DNA of 64,000 nt from CAXPZW01 sp049594615 (GCA_049594615.1 JBMYJR010000009.1:1-64000), one strand, 5' to 3'; shown: positions 8,748 through 18,207, counted from the first letter of the stretch. Program-made: numbers and translations. The notes: generated by a model from the sequence alone, not told the origin.

Positions 8748-10057
8748 GTAAAATTGGACTGATCATCGGACGGGAGTATTCAAGCCGGGTGCGCAAGCGC
8801 TCGTTCATCATCATGACCTTTTTGGGGCCGGTGCTCTTTGCAGCGGTGATCATTGGCGCGGTGATGGCAGTGACCAACGACACCACCTTCCACCAAGTGG
8901 TGGTGGTGGACGAAACCGGGTTGGCCGAGACTTACCGTGAGCAAGGCCGCTTGTTCCAAGATTCCGACCAGCTGCGTTACAGCTTTGCGAGCGAAATGCA
9001 GGACTCCACCTTTGCCTCCAGCCCATACACCTTATGGCTGGAGATGACCCCGGTCGCCCTCAAAACTCCAGACGTGGCCGTGTACTACAAGGGCTACCCT
9101 TCGCAAAACGTGCAGGACAAGATCCGCAACGACGTAGAAGGAGTGCTTGAGCGCAACCGCTTGGAAAAGCACGACATCTCCTATGAAGACTACCAAGCCG
9201 TCAAAGTGCGCGCCTCGGTGCGGTTGATTGACATCGAAGACGACACCAAAAGCGACTCCAACTTGGGAGCACGCGCCATGGTGGGGATCTTCTTTGCGGT
9301 GTTGATTTACATGTTCATCTTCATCTACGGCGTGCAAGTGATGCGCGGGGTGATCGAGGAAAAAACCAACCGCATTGTAGAGGTGCTGGTGAGCTCGGTC
9401 AAGCCCTTCCAGTTGATGATGGGCAAGATTGTAGGCATTGGCTTGGTGGGACTCACCCAGTTTTTGATGTGGGTGATTTTGAGCTCCATAGTCATGGCGG
9501 TTGCCCAAGGAATTTTGATCGACCAAGTTTCGGCCGGTGCCATGACGGACGGGAACTTGCCAGCGGGTACCGCTGACATGGCCGCCATGATGGACCAATA
9601 CCCCCTTCTGGCTGGCATCCTGAGCATTCCCTGGGGGCAGTTCTTGGGCACGTTTGTGTTCTACTTTCTGGGCGGATTCCTGCTCTACGGATCGATCTTC
9701 GCCGCCATTGGCGCGGCCGTCGACAGCGAAACAGACACCCAGCAGTTTATGTTGCCGGTGACCGTGCCGCTGATCTTCTCTTACATCATTGCCATTGCCA
9801 TGATCGCTAACCCTGAGGGGAGCGCGGGCACCGTCTTCTCGATTGTGCCGCTCACCAGCCCCATTGTGATGATGGTGCGCATGGGCATTGGCCTCGAAGG
9901 CTCCTACTGGCAACTAGGGTTATCGATGGCGCTGCTGGCTGCGACCTTTGTGGCCGTGGTGTGGTTGGCCGGACGCATTTACCGGACCGGCATCCTCATG
10001 TACGGCAAAAAGGCCACCTACAAGGAACTCTGGAAATGGCTGTTTTATAAAGGATGA
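8744..10057 (+). CDS. ABC-2 type permease (NatB-like)
   Basis: The 437-residue membrane protein has one N-terminal membrane helix (about residues 21-42), a large extracytoplasmic domain (about 45-175), then about five further helices, with 'GVQVMRGVIEEKTNRIVEVLVSS' as the typical ABC-2/NatB cytoplasmic loop. It pairs with the ATPase upstream (ATGA overlap) and overlaps the Ppx gene downstream by another ATGA, giving a three-gene unit. Confidence 0.88.
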   Translation: MSKIGLIIGREYSSRVRKRSFIIMTFLGPVLFAAVIIGAVMAVTNDTTFHQVVVVDETGLAETYREQGRLFQDSDQLRYSFASEMQDSTFASSPYTLWLEMTPVALKTPDVAVYYKGYPSQNVQDKIRNDVEGVLERNRLEKHDISYEDYQAVKVRASVRLIDIEDDTKSDSNLGARAMVGIFFAVLIYMFIFIYGVQVMRGVIEEKTNRIVEVLVSSVKPFQLMMGKIVGIGLVGLTQFLMWVILSSIVMAVAQGILIDQVSAGAMTDGNLPAGTADMAAMMDQYPLLAGILSIPWGQFLGTFVFYFLGGFLLYGSIFAAIGAAVDSETDTQQFMLPVTVPLIFSYIIAIAMIANPEGSAGTVFSIVPLTSPIVMMVRMGIGLEGSYWQLGLSMALLAATFVAVVWLAGRIYRTGILMYGKKATYKELWKWLFYKG

Positions 10058-11019
10058 GCAGGAACCTGGCCATCATCGATTGCGGCACCAACACGTTTAA
10101 TCTGTTGGTGGCTGGCGTGGGCAAAGACGGCTCATGGGAGACGGTGTTGAACACCAAAATTCCCGTCAAGCTCGCTCCGAGTGCAACCACAGGTAAGATC
10201 GGTTCCAACCGGTTTGGACGGGGGCTGGACGCCTTGCATATCCTGAAGCAAAACCTGGTCAACACCCGCACCCAATCGGTATTTGCGTTTGCCACTTCGG
10301 CCATCCGCGAATCAGTGAACGGGCGGGAATTTGTGGAGGCCGCCCGCAAGCAAGTGGGACTGGACCTGCGCATCATCACCGGCGAGGAAGAAGCCCGACT
10401 CATCTACCTGGGCGTGCGCCAATGCTTTGAGATGGGCACCGACAAGAGCCTGATCATGGACATCGGCGGTGGCAGCGTGGAATTCATCATTGCCAACGCC
10501 GAAGAAGTCTTTTGGAAGCAGAGCCTGCAGATTGGGGTGAGTCGCCTCAAAGGAACCTTCATGCCTGATGATCCCATCACCGAAACGCAAGTGACCGAGA
10601 TCCAGGCCTATTTGGCCAATCACCTCACGGGCTTGGCTGCCGCCATGGCCGAACACCAACCGGTGCGCCTGCTGGGTTCGAGCGGAACCTTTGACACCTT
10701 GGTGGACATGCTCAGCCTGCGCAACCCCGAACGGTACCCCTCGCCCTTGAATTTTACCAACCCCATTCCGGTGGACGACGTACGCACCATTTCCAAGGAA
10801 ATCACGGCCATGACCCACGCCGAGCGCCTGCAGGTGCCTGGACTCCTACCCATGCGTGCAGACATGATGGTGATGAGCTTTGCCCTGATAGACGCCCTGC
10901 TCACGCTGCATCCGTTTACCGAAATCCACCAGGTTTCCTACGCCTTGAAAGAGGGTGCGCTCGCACATTTATTGGCCCAAGAGCACGGAATGGAACAAGA
11001 TTTGAATACCTCAACCTAA
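10054..11019 (+). CDS. Ppx/GppA family phosphatase
   Basis: The product belongs to the ASKHA-fold exopolyphosphatase / pppGpp phosphohydrolase family. It shows the N-terminal phosphate loop 'AIIDCGTNTFNLLVAG', the Glu-containing 'ITGEEEARLIYLGV', and the second loop 'LIMDIGGGSVEFII'. At 321 residues it is the short, single-domain form common in Bacteroidota and lacks the C-terminal HD-like region of E. coli Ppx. It may hydrolyse polyphosphate or (p)ppGpp; the sequence alone does not decide. The start codon overlaps the permease stop. Confidence 0.9.
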   Translation: MSRNLAIIDCGTNTFNLLVAGVGKDGSWETVLNTKIPVKLAPSATTGKIGSNRFGRGLDALHILKQNLVNTRTQSVFAFATSAIRESVNGREFVEAARKQVGLDLRIITGEEEARLIYLGVRQCFEMGTDKSLIMDIGGGSVEFIIANAEEVFWKQSLQIGVSRLKGTFMPDDPITETQVTEIQAYLANHLTGLAAAMAEHQPVRLLGSSGTFDTLVDMLSLRNPERYPSPLNFTNPIPVDDVRTISKEITAMTHAERLQVPGLLPMRADMMVMSFALIDALLTLHPFTEIHQVSYALKEGALAHLLAQEHGMEQDLNTST

Positions 11020-11037
11020 CACCAAAAACCACTCGCC

Positions 11038-12216
11038 ATGTCCAAAATCCTGATCATCGACGACGAAGCGGCCATCCGCAGCTCCCTGAAAGAAATTCTC
11101 GAATACGAGGACCACACTGTTGACACCGCCGAAGACGGCAAGGAAGGCGTAGTTGCCGCCGCCAAAGGCGAATACGACATCATCTTCTGCGACATCAAAA
11201 TGCCTGGACTTGATGGCATTGAGGCGTTAGAAATGATGCAAGTCAAAGGCGTGGAGGCTCCGGTGATTATGATCTCGGGCCACGGCACGGTGGAAACCGC
11301 CGTGGAAGCGCTCAAGAAAGGCGCCTACGATTTCATCCAAAAGCCCTTGGACCTCAACCGTATTTTGGTGACCCTGCGAAATGCCACCGAAACCAAAGAG
11401 CTTGTGGAGGAAACCAAGGTCCTCAAGAAGAAGATCAACAAGAAACTCACCAGTAACATTGTGGGCGAGTCCGTGGCCATTGGCGAGATCAAGCAAATGA
11501 TCGAAACCGTGGCCCCCACCGACGCCCGCGTGCTCATAACCGGTGGCAACGGAACGGGTAAAGAACTCGTGGCCCGCCAACTGCACGAACGCTCTGGCCG
11601 CAAGGACAAGCCGTTTGTGGAGGTGAACTGCGCTGCCATCCCTTCTGAACTGATCGAAAGCGAGCTGTTTGGCCACGAAAAAGGTGCGTTTACCAGCGCA
11701 ATCAAGCAGCGCAAGGGCAAGTTTGAGCAGGCCAACGGCGGCACCCTGTTCCTGGATGAGATTGGGGACATGAGCCTCAGTGCCCAGGCCAAAGTGCTGC
11801 GCGCACTGCAAGAGAACCGCATCACCCGCGTGGGCGGCGACAAAGACATCAAAGTGGACGTGCGCATTCTGGCGGCAACCAACAAAGACCTGCGCAAAGA
11901 GATCGACGAGGGCAACTTCCGCGAGGATTTGTTCCACCGTTTGAGCGTGATTTTGATCCACGTGCCTTCGCTCAACGACCGCAAGGACGACATCCCGCTC
12001 TTGGCCGAACACTTCATCGGTCAGATCTGTGGGGAGTACGGCATGCCGGTCAAAACCATCGAGCCCAAAGCCATAAAAGCACTGCAACAGGTGAATTGGA
12101 CAGGAAACATCCGGGAGTTCCGAAACATCATCGAACGCCTGATTATCCTGTGCCCAGACGCCATAACTGCGGATGCGGTTGTAGCTTACGCAAACCCTTC
12201 TGTGCCAAGAAGTTAG
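11038..12216 (+). CDS. Sigma-54 activator response regulator lacking an HTH
   Basis: The 392-residue protein has a receiver domain (1-~120; acidic pair D8-D9, phosphoacceptor D52, Lys in 'FIQKPLD') followed by a sigma-54 AAA+ domain (~150-375). The latter shows Walker A 'GGNGTGKE', the sigma-54-contact loop GAFTSA, Walker B 'GGTLFLDEIGD' and the arginine-finger region 'FREDLFHRLSV'. NtrC-type proteins normally finish with a Fis-like helix-turn-helix, but here the chain stops within about 25 residues after the AAA+ domain. It may therefore act from solution or through a partner. No histidine kinase is adjacent. Confidence 0.92.
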   Translation: MSKILIIDDEAAIRSSLKEILEYEDHTVDTAEDGKEGVVAAAKGEYDIIFCDIKMPGLDGIEALEMMQVKGVEAPVIMISGHGTVETAVEALKKGAYDFIQKPLDLNRILVTLRNATETKELVEETKVLKKKINKKLTSNIVGESVAIGEIKQMIETVAPTDARVLITGGNGTGKELVARQLHERSGRKDKPFVEVNCAAIPSELIESELFGHEKGAFTSAIKQRKGKFEQANGGTLFLDEIGDMSLSAQAKVLRALQENRITRVGGDKDIKVDVRILAATNKDLRKEIDEGNFREDLFHRLSVILIHVPSLNDRKDDIPLLAEHFIGQICGEYGMPVKTIEPKAIKALQQVNWTGNIREFRNIIERLIILCPDAITADAVVAYANPSVPRS

Positions 12217-12258
12217 GAGATGTTCTAGTGATTTTGACGCATTTTTAACAGAATATTG

Positions 12259-12307
12259 GAATCCATCGGAGGCAACCCTCCGGGATTCACTACGTCAACA
12301 ATGTAGT
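12259..12307 (+). promoter_or_regulatory. Two stem-loops in the leader of the DUF5684 gene
   Basis: GAATCC (12259-12264) and CGGAGG (12267-12272) pair with CCTCCG (12277-12282) and GGATTC (12283-12288), with a 2-base bulge. A second hairpin joins ACTAC (12289-12293) to GTAGT (12303-12307). There is no T-run, so a 5' leader structure or attenuator is more likely than a plain terminator. Confidence 0.4.
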
Positions 12308-12345
12308 TACGACACTTTCCTGAAAAGGTTTCAAAACACGATACT

Positions 12346-12774
12346 ATGAGCATGCTGGACACATTCAACTACCTCTGGGAAAACCACACTGGATACATTT
12401 TCATGAGTGGCTTTCTGCTCATCATCGGTGCTGTAGCAAAGTGGCGCATGTTTGTCAAGTGCGACCAACCTGGACTGGCGGCCATCGTTCCTGTATGGGA
12501 TCTGATTGTCACCCTGCGCATCGTGGGACGCCCTGCTTCACAAGCATGGTACTTCCTCATTCCTGTTCTCAACGTTTACATGCTTGCCAAGCTCCTGATC
12601 GAAGTCGTTCAGAGCTTTGGTAAATACAGCGTATTGGAGTACGCACTGGCCCTGATTTTGGCGCCGCTGTACTTCCTCAACCTCGGTCTTGCATACAACG
12701 AGGTTTACTACGGACCGGTATACGGTCTCCAGCGCGAAGAGATGGTGAGCCGGTCGGCTCCCTCGCTTGCCTAA
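12346..12774 (+). CDS. DUF5684 membrane protein
   Basis: This 142-residue protein contains about three to four hydrophobic segments (17-33, 47-62, 65-85, 95-115). 'FVKCDQPGLAAIVPVWDLIVTLRIVGRPASQAW' followed by 'LIPVLNVYMLAKLLIEVVQSFGK' matches the DUF5684 pattern, found in Bacteroidota inner-membrane proteins, often beside signal peptidases. No signal peptidase is adjacent here. Function is unknown. It converges with alaS across a shared bidirectional terminator. Confidence 0.75.
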   Translation: MSMLDTFNYLWENHTGYIFMSGFLLIIGAVAKWRMFVKCDQPGLAAIVPVWDLIVTLRIVGRPASQAWYFLIPVLNVYMLAKLLIEVVQSFGKYSVLEYALALILAPLYFLNLGLAYNEVYYGPVYGLQREEMVSRSAPSLA

Positions 12775-12823
12775 CCTTTCGATCGGGGTCGCTCCCGACG
12801 AGCCTTGAACAGATTAACGCTCC

Positions 12824-12860
12824 AAAACGCGGTCAACTCACGTAGTTGGCCGCGTTTTTT
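12824..12860. terminator. Bidirectional terminator between DUF5684 gene and alaS
   Basis: AAAACGCGG (12824-12832) and CAACT pair with AGTTG and CCGCGTTTT (12850-12858). T-runs exist on both strands. The hairpin includes the last codons and stop of alaS. Confidence 0.85.
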
Positions 12861-15442
12861 ATGGCTTGGTCCAGACCGCTTACATCCTTGCCACCTGCGG
12901 TTGCAAAAAAGGCTTGACCGCCACCGCCGCCCTTGATCTCACGGGCAAGCTCACGGACGATGGTTCCGGCGTTGAGGTCTTTGTCGGCCACCAGGTTTTC
13001 GGCGATGATGCAGGAGATGGTGGGCTTGCCGCCGGCATCTGAGCCAATCACGGCAAACAGGTTCTCCACCTCACCGCGGAGTTGGAAGCAGAGGTCCTTG
13101 ACTTCACCGGCGCCGAGCGAAACGCGTTCGGCCAGGAAGTGGATGCCACCGACCTCTTGGATCTTGGCTTTGAGTTCACCTTTGACTTGCTTGGCCTGCT
13201 CACGGGCAAAAGCCTCCACTTGCTTTTGCAGCTCTGCGTTTTTGCTTTGGAGGTCATTGACCGCCTTGAGCAGGTCTTGTGGCGCTTTCAACTGGGCGCG
13301 TACAGCGTCCAACTCGGCCAGGCGGCCGTTGATGTGATTCTCAGCACCGGCGCCCGATACAGCTTCGATACGACGAATGCCGGCTGCCACAGCGCTTTCT
13401 GAGGTAATCTTGAACTGGCCAATGCTACCGGTAGCCGGCACATGGGTACCGCCGCACAGCTCTACGCTGTCGCCAAACTTGATGACGCGTACTTGCTCGC
13501 CGTACTTCTCGCCAAAGAGCATCATGGCGCCCATCTCCTGGGCTTGGGCCATGGGTGCGTTGCGGTGCTCTTCCAGGGCGAAGTTGGCACGGATGCGCTG
13601 GTTGACCAGCCCTTCTACTTGGGCCACTTCCTCCTCGGTCATTTTGGAGAAATGCGAGAAATCAAAGCGGAGGTAATCGGAGTTGACCAAGGAACCACGC
13701 TGCTCCACATGGGTGCCGAGCACTTCACGCAGGGCTTGGTGCAGCAGGTGAGTAGCGGTATGGTTGTGCTCGGTACTGGTACGCTTGGTGGCGTTCACCA
13801 CGCCGTGGAACTGCGCCGAAGGGTCGGCCGGAAGTTGCTTGGCAAAGTGCACAATGAGGTTGTTCTCGCGCTTGGTGTTGACGATGGAGGTTTTGGTGCC
13901 TCCTGCCTCGATGAAGCCGGTGTCGCCCACCTGTCCTCCGCCTTCAGGGTAGAAAGGCGTGCGGTTGAAGACCAGTTGGTACAATTCCTTGCCCTTGGCG
14001 TTGATCTTGCGGTAACGGGTGATTTCCAAATCGGCCTCGAGATGGTCGTAACCAAGGAATTCCTCGCCGGCGTCATCGCGGACCACCACCCAGTCGTCGG
14101 TTTCAATTTTGCCAGCCGCGCGCGAGCGGTCTTTTTGCTTTTTGAGCTCGGCTTCGAAGCCTTCGAGGTCCACGCGTTTGCCGTGCTCGGAGGCCACCAA
14201 GTCAGTGAGGTCTACCGGGAAGCCATACGTATCGTAGAGTTCAAACACGCCGGCGCCGTCCAATATGTCACCGTCGGTATTTTTCATCATGTCTCCCAAA
14301 CGGCGCAGCCCCTTGTCTAGGGTACGCAGAAAGCTCTCTTCCTCCTCTCGGATCACGTTCTGGATCAGGTCTTTCTGGGCCACGAGTTCGGTGAAGTAAC
14401 CGCCCATTTGATCGGCGAGTACAGGCACCAGGGTGTGGATGAAGGGCTTGTCCAGATCCAGGAACGAGAAGGCATAACGGATCGCGCGGCGCAGAATGCG
14501 GCGGATCACGTAGCCCGCTCCGGTGTTGGAGGGCAGCTGGCCGTCGGCAATGGCAAAAGACACAGCGCGTACGTGGTCGGAGATCACGCGGATGGCGATG
14601 TCTTGCTTGCCGTCGGTGCGGCCGTAGGTTTTGCCCGAAACCTGCTCAATGCCTGCAATGAGCGGGGTGAACACGTCGGTATCGTAATTGGAGGTTTTGC
14701 CCTGCAGGGCCACCGCCAAACGCTCGAAGCCCATACCGGTGTCGATGTGGGTTTCGGGCAGGGGTTGGAGAGAACCGTCGGCCATGCGGTTGAACTGCAT
14801 AAACACCAGGTTCCAAATTTCAATCACTTGTGGGTGGTCTTCGTTGACCAGCGTCTTGCCCGGAGTTTGGGCCTTTTCTTGGGCGCTGCGCAGGTCGATG
14901 TGGATCTCTGAGCAAGGACCACAGGGGCCGGTTTCGCCCATTTCCCAGAAGTTGTCCTTTTTGTCGCAGTGCAGGATGTGTTCGGTGGGCACCCACTTTT
15001 TCCAGAAGGTTTCGGCCTCGGTATCCGCATCGAGCCCGTCTTGCTTGTCACCACCAAATACAGTGACATAGAGGTCTTCTTCCTTCAGCCCGTATACTTT
15101 GGTGAGCAGCTCCCACGCCCAGGCAATCGACTCCTCCTTGAAGTAGTCGCCAAAGGACCAGTTGCCCAACATCTCGAACATGGTGTGGTGGTAGGTGTCT
15201 ACCCCTACTTCCTCCAAGTCGTTGTGCTTGCCCGATACACGCAGGCACTTTTGGCTATTGGCCACGCGGCGATCAGTGGGCACCGAGTTGCCCAAAAAGA
15301 TGTCCTTGAACTGGTTCATGCCCGCATTGATAAACATCAAAGTGGGGTCTCCTTTGACCACCATGGGGGCAGAAGCCACACGTTGGTGTTGCTTGGATTC
15401 GAAGAACTCGAGGAACTTTTCGCGGATCAGTTTGGATTCCAT
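12833..15442 (-). CDS. alaS: Alanyl-tRNA synthetase
   Basis: AlaRS charges tRNA-Ala and edits mischarged Ser/Gly. The 869 residues give the complete architecture: class II catalytic core from residue 1 ('IREKFLEFFESKQHQRVASAPMV'), tRNA-recognition region, editing domain with the zinc-binding 'HTATHLLHQALREVLG' and 'ELCGGTHVPATG', and a C-terminal DHHA1-type domain with 'KGGGGGQAFFATAGGKD'. A TACTTTTG box at 15529-15536 (minus strand) is a plausible promoter element. Its 3' end lies inside the terminator hairpin shared with the convergent gene. Confidence 0.97.
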   Translation of the reverse strand: MESKLIREKFLEFFESKQHQRVASAPMVVKGDPTLMFINAGMNQFKDIFLGNSVPTDRRVANSQKCLRVSGKHNDLEEVGVDTYHHTMFEMLGNWSFGDYFKEESIAWAWELLTKVYGLKEEDLYVTVFGGDKQDGLDADTEAETFWKKWVPTEHILHCDKKDNFWEMGETGPCGPCSEIHIDLRSAQEKAQTPGKTLVNEDHPQVIEIWNLVFMQFNRMADGSLQPLPETHIDTGMGFERLAVALQGKTSNYDTDVFTPLIAGIEQVSGKTYGRTDGKQDIAIRVISDHVRAVSFAIADGQLPSNTGAGYVIRRILRRAIRYAFSFLDLDKPFIHTLVPVLADQMGGYFTELVAQKDLIQNVIREEEESFLRTLDKGLRRLGDMMKNTDGDILDGAGVFELYDTYGFPVDLTDLVASEHGKRVDLEGFEAELKKQKDRSRAAGKIETDDWVVVRDDAGEEFLGYDHLEADLEITRYRKINAKGKELYQLVFNRTPFYPEGGGQVGDTGFIEAGGTKTSIVNTKRENNLIVHFAKQLPADPSAQFHGVVNATKRTSTEHNHTATHLLHQALREVLGTHVEQRGSLVNSDYLRFDFSHFSKMTEEEVAQVEGLVNQRIRANFALEEHRNAPMAQAQEMGAMMLFGEKYGEQVRVIKFGDSVELCGGTHVPATGSIGQFKITSESAVAAGIRRIEAVSGAGAENHINGRLAELDAVRAQLKAPQDLLKAVNDLQSKNAELQKQVEAFAREQAKQVKGELKAKIQEVGGIHFLAERVSLGAGEVKDLCFQLRGEVENLFAVIGSDAGGKPTISCIIAENLVADKDLNAGTIVRELAREIKGGGGGQAFFATAGGKDVSGLDQAIKNAANYVS

Positions 15443-15528
15443 AAGGCCTTGAAAAAATGCGTGTGCCGGTTGGGTCAGAATTGTGTTAAATCGCTCTAAC
15501 CGTGCCGTGTGCGCGGGCCGAGCGATTG

Positions 15529-15536
15529 CAAAAGTA
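15529..15536 (-). promoter_or_regulatory. Candidate -7 box of alaS
   Basis: TACTTTTG on the minus strand fits the Bacteroidota consensus TAnnTTTG and lies 87 bases before the alaS start. No clear -33 TTG was seen. Confidence 0.4.
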
Positions 15537-15548
15537 CTCGAATTTGGA

Positions 15549-15556
15549 TAGCTTCG
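15549..15556 (+). promoter_or_regulatory. Candidate -7 box of the M23 peptidase gene
   Basis: TAGCTTCG, 36 bases before the ATG, follows the TAnnTTYG pattern repeated before many genes of this window. Confidence 0.35.
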
Positions 15557-15592
15557 CGCCTGCGTTTAGCGGTGTGAAGCCGCAGAAACACC

Positions 15593-16567
15593 ATGGGCAA
15601 ACAACAGTACCGCATCAATCCTCAAACGCTCCAGTTTGAGACCGTGAAACGCACCCGCCGCGAACGGTGGATCCGTGCGCTGCTCTTCACGGGAGTGTTG
15701 ACGGTGGTGGGCTTGGTGTCGGTGATGGTCTTCAACGCCTTCTTCGAGAACCCGCGCACCCGTGAACTCACCCGCGAAAACGAGTTCCTCCAAAAACAGC
15801 TCGGCGAGGTCAACGCCCAACTTGACACCCTGACGGTGGTCATGGACGACCTGGTGCGTAAAGACGAAGACATCTATCGCAACGTATTTGGAGCAGAACC
15901 CTACCCGGCTTACCTGCGTCAATCCGGCATCGGCGGCGCGGACCGTTACAAGCACCTCAAAGGCTACGGCAGCTCAGACCAATTGATCGAGACCCGCAAG
16001 CGCATTAGTAAGCTGGAACGTTCCTTGGTGGCCCAAAGTCACTCGCTGGAAGAGCTGTTTGACTTGGCGCGCAACCAAGAAGAGATGCTGCAGGCCATCC
16101 CGGCCATCCAACCGGTTTCCAACGAGGACCTGACGCGCATCGCCTCAGGCTTTGGGTACCGCATCCACCCCATATACCGCGTGCCCAAGATGCACACCGG
16201 TGTAGACTTCACTGCGCCCATTGGCACCGACATCTACGCCACCGGAAACGGCGTGGTGGAACGCGTAGAAAAACGACACTCAGGCTACGGATACAACGTA
16301 ATTGTCAACCACAGCTACGGCTACAAAACGCTGTACGCCCACATGAGCAAGATCCTGGTCAAGCGAGGCCAGCTAGTGACCCGTGGCGAAGTCATTGGTT
16401 TGGTGGGCAACACCGGACGTTCGGTAGGGCCACACCTCCACTACGAAGTGTTGAAGGACGGCAAGAAGGTTGATCCTGCGAACTACTTCTTCAACGACCT
16501 CTCTCCCGAGGAGTATGAGCAACTGCTCACCCAGGCACGCGAGGGTGCCAACCAATCGTTTGACTGA
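15593..16567 (+). CDS. M23 family murein metallopeptidase
   Basis: This 324-residue inner-membrane-anchored protein has a short basic cytoplasmic start, one membrane helix (about 26-45), a coiled-coil segment (about 55-85 and 125-155) and an LytM/M23 domain (about 185-300). Zinc ligands are visible in 'MHTGVDF' (HxxxD) and 'GPHLHYEV' (HxH). M23 enzymes cut peptidoglycan cross-bridges in the periplasm. The arrangement resembles MepM/NlpD-type envelope hydrolases or their degenerate activators, but the ligands here are intact. It is followed by a CapA-like gene after one base. Confidence 0.9.
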   Translation: MGKQQYRINPQTLQFETVKRTRRERWIRALLFTGVLTVVGLVSVMVFNAFFENPRTRELTRENEFLQKQLGEVNAQLDTLTVVMDDLVRKDEDIYRNVFGAEPYPAYLRQSGIGGADRYKHLKGYGSSDQLIETRKRISKLERSLVAQSHSLEELFDLARNQEEMLQAIPAIQPVSNEDLTRIASGFGYRIHPIYRVPKMHTGVDFTAPIGTDIYATGNGVVERVEKRHSGYGYNVIVNHSYGYKTLYAHMSKILVKRGQLVTRGEVIGLVGNTGRSVGPHLHYEVLKDGKKVDPANYFFNDLSPEEYEQLLTQAREGANQSFD

Positions 16568-16568
16568 C

Positions 16569-17603
16569 ATGAAAGCTTTGATCCTGGCCTTGGCCCTGGC
16601 AGTGTCTACCGCTGCTTCGGCCCAACCCGACACGCTGTCCATCATGGGCGTGGGCGATGTGATGCTCGGCACCAATTACCCGAGCGAACGCTACTTGCCA
16701 CCCGGTGGGCAAAACATGATGGCCAACGCCGCGGCCCTCCTCCAATCAGCCGACGTCGCCTTTGTCAACCTCGAGGGCACCATTCTGGACGAGGGCGGCA
16801 AAGCCAAGCAATGCAACGACCCTTCGAAATGCTACGTGTTCCGCATGCCAGAAGCCTACGGGCAGTACCTGCAAGACTGCGGCGTGGACTGCGCAAGTTT
16901 GGCCAACAACCATTCGGGAGACATGGGCAGCTCGGGGCGCATCAAAACCCAAACAGTGTTGGGCGGGTTGAACATCCACTATGCAGGGCACACCAACTGC
17001 CCCACAGCGGTGTGGACCCAAGACAGCATCACCTACGGGTTGGCAGCGTTCTCCCCCAACAACGGCACCCTGCGCATCACCGACATTCCCGGTGCCCAAG
17101 CCATTGTAGCCGAATTGGACAGCTTGTGTGACGTCGTGATTGTCTCCTTTCACGGAGGCGCCGAAGGTCCAGACCACCTGCACGTGACCCGCCAAACCGA
17201 AAAGTACTACGGCGAGAACCGCGGCAACGTGCACAAATTCTCCCACGCAGTAGTGGACGCCGGTGCCGATATCGTCTTTGGTCACGGCCCCCACATTGTG
17301 CGCGCCATGGAGCTCTACAACGGCCGCTTGATCGCTTATTCGCTCGGGAACTTCTGCACCTATGCACGCTTCAATCTCACCGACAAACGCGGCAACGCAC
17401 CGGTGGTGGAAGTACGCGTGAATGCGCAAGGAGCATTCTTGGAAGGGCAGGTGCACTCCTTCCTTCAACAGGGAGAAGGCGGTCCGTTTGAAGACCCACA
17501 AGCCCGGGCATACGCGGAAATGCAGCGCTTAACCGAAGTCGATTTCCCAGAAGGATCGGGAATTACATTCGAAGCAGGAGGCCTGTTCCGAGCATCGGAA
17601 TGA
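16569..17603 (+). CDS. CapA family (PGA_cap) metallophosphatase-like exported protein
   Basis: The chosen ATG at 16569 gives a 344-residue protein with a clear signal peptide (MKALILALALAVSTAASAQ). The rest is a CapA/PgsA-type metallophosphatase fold: 'IMGVGDVMLGTNYP', 'NLEGTILDEGG', 'SLANNHSGDMG', 'VSFHGGAEG', 'VFGHGPHIVRAMELYNGRLIAYSLGNF'. In Bacillus, CapA takes part in poly-gamma-glutamate synthesis, but no capB/capC gene is present, so a different envelope role is likely here. The 3' end overlaps the convergent NlpC/P60 gene by 41 bases. Confidence 0.88.
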   Translation: MKALILALALAVSTAASAQPDTLSIMGVGDVMLGTNYPSERYLPPGGQNMMANAAALLQSADVAFVNLEGTILDEGGKAKQCNDPSKCYVFRMPEAYGQYLQDCGVDCASLANNHSGDMGSSGRIKTQTVLGGLNIHYAGHTNCPTAVWTQDSITYGLAAFSPNNGTLRITDIPGAQAIVAELDSLCDVVIVSFHGGAEGPDHLHVTRQTEKYYGENRGNVHKFSHAVVDAGADIVFGHGPHIVRAMELYNGRLIAYSLGNFCTYARFNLTDKRGNAPVVEVRVNAQGAFLEGQVHSFLQQGEGGPFEDPQARAYAEMQRLTEVDFPEGSGITFEAGGLFRASE

Positions 17604-18189
17604 CCTGTGAGAGGCGTTCCAAGGCGTCGAAATCCACCATGCGGCCTGCGTGCAGGTAACGTTTGAGGTAGTACGACTCCTTTTGGTACACATCCTCAAC
17701 CACACCGCGGTTGGTGGCGTGGATCATGGTGATGTCACCCGTGAGGCTATCCACCCCGGTTACCAAGGCGATGTGTCCAATGCGCGAAGAACGGGTGTTG
17801 CGGCCCTTGAAGAACAAGAAGTCTCCGGCGTGCAACTCTTCGAGTTTGATGCGTTTGCATTGTTGGTCGATGGCATAGGCGGTGCGAGCCAAATCAAGGC
17901 CGTGGGCCTCAAATACGACTTTCATCAGTCCCGAGCAATCGATGCCACGGCGGGTCATGCCGCCGTAGCGGTAAGGGGTGCCCAGCATGGTGCGAGCGTA
18001 GTTGATGATGGACTCTAAGGAGTACGGCTGAAGGGCTGCGGTTTCGGCTTGCGGGGTGGGGTGGCCTGAGGCAGTTGCCGACCATCCCGCTGCGCTTGTC
18101 AAAAAGAGCAGTACAAAAAGCAAAAGGCGCGGGGAGGAAGCTTTTCCGTTTGGCACTTTTGTCAGTATTTTGTGCATGTTCACCGGCAT
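17563..18189 (-). CDS. NlpC/P60 (C40) peptidoglycan endopeptidase
   Basis: The product is an exported cysteine peptidase that probably cleaves within murein stem peptides. A signal peptide spans roughly residues 20-42. The NlpC/P60 domain begins at 'IINYARTMLGTPYRYGG' and shows the catalytic Cys in 'GIDCSGLM', the His in 'IGHIALVTGV' and a third polar residue in 'IHATNRGVV'. ATG at 18189 is used; an alternative start is the in-frame ATG at 18177. A TACCTTTG box sits 18 bases upstream. Confidence 0.88.
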   Translation of the reverse strand: MPVNMHKILTKVPNGKASSPRLLLFVLLFLTSAAGWSATASGHPTPQAETAALQPYSLESIINYARTMLGTPYRYGGMTRRGIDCSGLMKVVFEAHGLDLARTAYAIDQQCKRIKLEELHAGDFLFFKGRNTRSSRIGHIALVTGVDSLTGDITMIHATNRGVVEDVYQKESYYLKRYLHAGRMVDFDALERLSQVIPMLGTGLLLRM

Positions 18190-18207
18190 CCGGTAAGATT
18201 AAAGCCG

